From NCBI GenBank assembly GCA_029555885.1, contig JAKPQT010000145.1:1-6469 (forward strand): 6,469 bases of DNA, written 5' to 3'. Positions 4,627-6,469 of the stretch are shown piece after piece; the stretch's first letter is position 1, and each line of letters opens with the position of its first letter. A model generated the notes under the pieces. The model saw only the letters and a list, made by a program, of their open reading frames with translations, searched no databases and was not told the DNA's origin. Origin of the DNA: Chloroflexota bacterium (GTDB lineage Bacteria; Chloroflexota; Anaerolineae; CG2-30-64-16). The position numbers and the translations under genes were made by a program.

Positions 4627-6469
4627 ATGCGAGGCCCAGTGACCCGTATCGCACCTTTGCCCGGTCGTCCTTTCGAGCGCCCCCTGGCAACGCTGGGGGT
4701 GCTGCTGTTGATCCTGCTTGCCATGCTGGCCTTCGCGCAGCCGGCCGCAGCAGACGGCATCATCATCCCGCGGCCCCCGCGCGACCGGCCCGTGATCCCC
4801 TGGCGCGAGATTCCGCTGACCGTGAAGTATCACCGCGTGGACGTGACCATCACCGACCAAGTCGCAACGACGCGCGTGGATCAGGTCTTCGTCAACAACG
4901 CCACCTATCCGGTCGAGGGCACGTACATCTTCCCGCTTCCCGAGGACGCCGCGGTCTCATCGTTCGACATGTGGGTGGACGGCCAGAAGCTCGAAGGCAA
5001 GCTGCTGGGCCGCGATGAAGCACGGCGCATTTACGAGGACATAGTGCGCCAGCAGCGCGACCCGGCCCTGCTCGAATACGTTGGCCGCGGCGCGTTCCAA
5101 GCCAGCATCTTCCCGATTCCGGCGGGCGGTGAACGGCGCATCGAGCTCAACTACTCGCAGGTGCTCAGCCGGGCCAACGGCCTCGTGCATTACCGCTACC
5201 CGCTCAACACCGAGAAGTTCTCCGCCCGCAACCTGTCCGAGGTCGCGGTAACCGTCACCGTCGAGGACAAGGCGCCGCTGCGCGCGCTCTACTCGCCCAG
5301 CCACACCGTTGACATCGCGCGCAACGGCGAGCGCCGCGCCACCGTCAGCTATGAGGCGCGTGACGTCCGCCCCGACCGCGATTTCGACCTGTACTACAGC
5401 GTCTCCGCGGACGCGATTGCCGTCAACCTGTTGAGCTACAAGCCGTTCGATGAAGACGGCTACTTCGTGCTGCTCGTCGCGCCGCCCATCGAGACCGCGG
5501 CGGATAAAGTCATCGCCAAAGACGTGGTGCTGGTGCTCGATACGTCGGGCAGTATGGATGGCGAGAAGATGCGGCAGGCGCAGGACGCCGCGGCATTCGT
5601 GCTGGACCATCTCAACCCCGAGGACCGCTTCAACATCGTCGCGTTCAGCACGGCCACGCGGCTCTTTGCGGACCGCCCTGTGCCGGCCAGCCGCCGCGCG
5701 GAGGGTCGCCAGTTCATCCGGCGGCTCATCGCGCAGGGCAGCACCGACATCAACCGGGCGCTGCTGGAGGGTCTCGCGGGCGTGGACAGCAAGCGGCCCA
5801 CGGTGCTCATCTTCCTGACGGATGGACTGCCGACCGCGGGCGAGACCGACCCTGACCGCATCGTGGCGAACGTGCAGGCCAACGCAACTAAGACCGTTCG
5901 CCTGTTCGCCTTCGGCGTGGGCTATGACGTGGACACGGTGCTGCTGGACCAGCTCAGCGCGAACCAGCGCGGGGCAGCGAGCTATGTGGCACCCAACGAG
6001 AAGATCGACGAACGCGTGTCTGAGTTCTATGCGAAGGTGAGCGCGCCGGTGCTCGTGGATGTGGGGTTGAAGCTGCCGGGCGCGACCAGCGAGGAGATCT
6101 ACCCTTACCCGCTGCCCGACCTGTTCGCCGGCTCGCAGCTCGTCGTGACGGGCCGCTACCGCACGCCGGGCACAACAACCCTGACATTGACCGGCACCGT
6201 GGACGGCAAGGCGCAGACCTACACCTACCGCAACCTGACGTTCGTCAGCCGCGGTGGCAACGAGTTCATCCCTCGCCTGTGGGCGCAGCGCAAGATCGGC
6301 TACCTGCTGACGCAGATCCGGCTGCAGAGCGCGCAGGGGGTGGACACTACGGAGCTGATCGATGAAGTGGTCAGCCTCAGCACGCGCTTCGGCATCGTGA
6401 CGCCCTACACCTCGTTCCTCGTGGAGGAGCCGGGCATGACCACCGTCAGGCCGGGCGACAGGCTGCCAC
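4627..6469 (+). CDS. Secreted VIT and von Willebrand factor A domain protein, truncated at the window edge
   Basis: An open frame runs from ATG 4627 through 614 codons to the right edge with no stop. After a basic start, residues 19-38 are hydrophobic (LGVLLLILLAMLAFA), followed by QPAAAD; cleavage after Ala42 fits a Sec signal peptide. Residues about 59-190 form a VIT domain (TVKYHRVDVTITDQVATTRV, later DEARRIYEDI and the FQASIFPIPAGGERRIELNY segment). The vWA domain spans about 298-470. It has an intact metal-ion-dependent adhesion site: DTSGS (Asp305, Ser307, Ser309), Thr373 in QGSTDI, and TDG (Asp399). The end in the window (RFGIVTPYTSFLVEE) is typical of the family's C-terminal region. 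Such inter-alpha-trypsin-inhibitor-like proteins are thought to mediate metal-dependent protein contacts at or outside the cell surface; the substrate is unknown. The start is supported by AGGAGGAG at 4613-4620. No link with pantothenate synthesis is visible. Confidence 0.93.
   Translation, partial: MRGPVTRIAPLPGRPFERPLATLGVLLLILLAMLAFAQPAAADGIIIPRPPRDRPVIPWREIPLTVKYHRVDVTITDQVATTRVDQVFVNNATYPVEGTYIFPLPEDAAVSSFDMWVDGQKLEGKLLGRDEARRIYEDIVRQQRDPALLEYVGRGAFQASIFPIPAGGERRIELNYSQVLSRANGLVHYRYPLNTEKFSARNLSEVAVTVTVEDKAPLRALYSPSHTVDIARNGERRATVSYEARDVRPDRDFDLYYSVSADAIAVNLLSYKPFDEDGYFVLLVAPPIETAADKVIAKDVVLVLDTSGSMDGEKMRQAQDAAAFVLDHLNPEDRFNIVAFSTATRLFADRPVPASRRAEGRQFIRRLIAQGSTDINRALLEGLAGVDSKRPTVLIFLTDGLPTAGETDPDRIVANVQANATKTVRLFAFGVGYDVDTVLLDQLSANQRGAASYVAPNEKIDERVSEFYAKVSAPVLVDVGLKLPGATSEEIYPYPLPDLFAGSQLVVTGRYRTPGTTTLTLTGTVDGKAQTYTYRNLTFVSRGGNEFIPRLWAQRKIGYLLTQIRLQSAQGVDTTELIDEVVSLSTRFGIVTPYTSFLVEEPGMTTVRPGDRLP

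Noticed and set aside
3489..4766. Long open frame (425 codons) on the minus strand across panD, coaX and the spacer
   Set aside because: It lies antisense to two confidently identified genes, its translation is rich in Arg/His/Gly low-complexity stretches with no recognisable motif, and long antisense frames are expected in GC-rich coding DNA.

Overview
The window is GC-rich bacterial DNA, mostly on the + strand. It carries a compact vitamin B5/coenzyme A cluster between the tail of a transposase and the first 614 codons of a secreted VIT/von Willebrand A protein. High GC, a type III pantothenate kinase, an IS630-like transposase tail, abundant small intergenic palindromes and a panB leader resembling the pan RNA motif fit Chloroflexota (Anaerolineae-like) best. 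That assignment is inference, not proof.

Layout: 1-120 is the C-terminal end of an IS630-family-like transposase, with a possible element end near 140. A good sigma70-type promoter with an extended -10 lies at 198-226. It is followed by a structured leader of about 190 nt: tandem hairpins, then a textbook intrinsic terminator at 377-401 that ends only 19 nt before the panB start codon. This is the architecture of a transcription-attenuating regulatory RNA and the most interesting part of the window. Then come panB (421-1266), a panE-type ketopantoate reductase (1364-2275), panC (2363-3223), panD (3223-3609) and coaX (3711-4478). A 148-base spacer with three hairpins leads to the VIT/vWA gene (4627 to beyond the right edge).

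The five enzymes make one pathway. PanB hydroxymethylates alpha-ketoisovalerate, PanE reduces ketopantoate to pantoate, PanD makes beta-alanine from aspartate, PanC joins pantoate and beta-alanine, and CoaX phosphorylates pantothenate for CoA synthesis. Family motifs are present in all five, and all look intact. Gene order nearly follows the pathway, and all point away from the attenuated promoter, so one feedback-controlled operon is likely.

Three of the four junctions inside the cluster hold a palindromic element of about 65-70 bp (panB/panE, panE/panC, panD/coaX). Two belong to one sequence family and the third has the same architecture but a different sequence. The exception is panC/panD, whose stop and start codons overlap. 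The VIT/vWA gene has no visible functional link to pantothenate synthesis.
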